The notes below the pieces were generated by a model that saw only the letters and a list, made by a program, of their open reading frames with translations, was not told the origin of the DNA and searched no databases. Shown one piece after another: positions 63,939-64,000 of a stretch of DNA of 64,000 bases; position 1 is the first letter of the stretch; each line of letters opens with the position of its first letter. The stretch is from NCBI RefSeq assembly GCF_024612015.1, contig NZ_CP102512.1:2728001-2792000 (forward strand), read 5' to 3'. This DNA comes from Streptomyces sp. CA-210063. GTDB lineage: Bacteria > Actinomycetota > Actinomycetes > Streptomycetales > Streptomycetaceae. A program made the translations under genes and the position numbers.

Positions 63939-64000
63939 TCATTTGACGGCTCCACTGGTGATTCCGGACACGATCTTTCGCTGGCCGACGAGGAAGACGG
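63939..64000 (-). CDS. Carbohydrate ABC transporter permease, C-terminal end (cut by window edge)
   Basis: Only the last 19 codons are present: VFLVGQRKIVSGITSGAVK then TGA at 63939. This is the characteristic C-terminus of MalG-type sugar ABC permeases (FLxGQRxIVxGxTxGAVKG). The rest is to the right of the window. It precedes the secreted glycoside hydrolase on the same strand. Confidence 0.8.
   Translation of the reverse strand, partial: VFLVGQRKIVSGITSGAVK

Overview
The window is high-GC actinobacterial DNA and almost certainly a Streptomyces chromosome core region. The evidence is the gene order pnp-rpsO, then a type VII (ESX) secretion locus, then ribF-truB-rbfA-ylxP-infB-ylxR-nusA-rimP, proS, ispG-rseP-dxr, together with frequent GTG starts, Streptomyces-type esx gene arrangement and dispersed GC-rich intergenic palindromes. 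No rRNA, tRNA or CRISPR array was seen.

Layout. 1-1165: 5' part of pnp and complete rpsO (minus strand), separated by a leader holding a large hairpin. 1341-27124: a 26 kb ESX locus in several divergent blocks. These are eccD (-) / eccC (+), three helical or WXG-type genes and mycosin 1 (+), a markedly lower-GC cassette at 10.5-14.7 kb (small helical protein, 729-aa WXG protein, two related lipoproteins), the core WXG100 pair (-) with its own promoter and palindrome, a DUF397 protein, eccB-mycosin 2-beta-propeller (-), eccE plus a coupled gene (+), and a 1194-aa proline-rich MinD/EspI-like ATPase. 27243-39866: the translation/transcription cluster rimP-nusA-ylxR-infB-ylxP-rbfA-truB, interrupted before ribF by a 1323-aa protein made of a protease-like domain without its serine and a P-loop domain with a variant Walker A motif. 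40125-42067: a lipoprotein, a DUF4439 protein and an aminoglycoside-phosphotransferase-like protein that has lost its catalytic residues. 42261-44214: a small ORF, apbE and a serine-rich exported protein, all overlapping and full of minisatellites. 44332-51822: proS, two GNAT acetyltransferases, ispG, rseP, dxr. 52038-63922: accessory metabolism, namely a lamin-tail secreted protein, a long acyl-CoA dehydrogenase, a LacI regulator with paired operators plus a GH31 glycosidase, an ABC permease remnant, an AI-2E family permease, a sulfotransferase, a MITE-like element, and a secreted glycoside hydrolase downstream of a sugar ABC permease that runs off the right edge.

How the parts fit. EccB, EccC, EccD and EccE form the ESX membrane complex, the mycosins are its membrane-anchored proteases, and the WXG100 pair are the expected co-secreted substrates. 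The large WXG proteins at 7520-9049 and 10930-13119 are candidate further substrates, and the lipoproteins beside the second one are candidate partners or immunity proteins. The least explained parts are the low-GC cassette, the three probable pseudo-enzymes (protease-like, kinase-like, variant P-loop), and the MITE whose target duplication supplies the stop codon of the neighbouring glycosidase gene.
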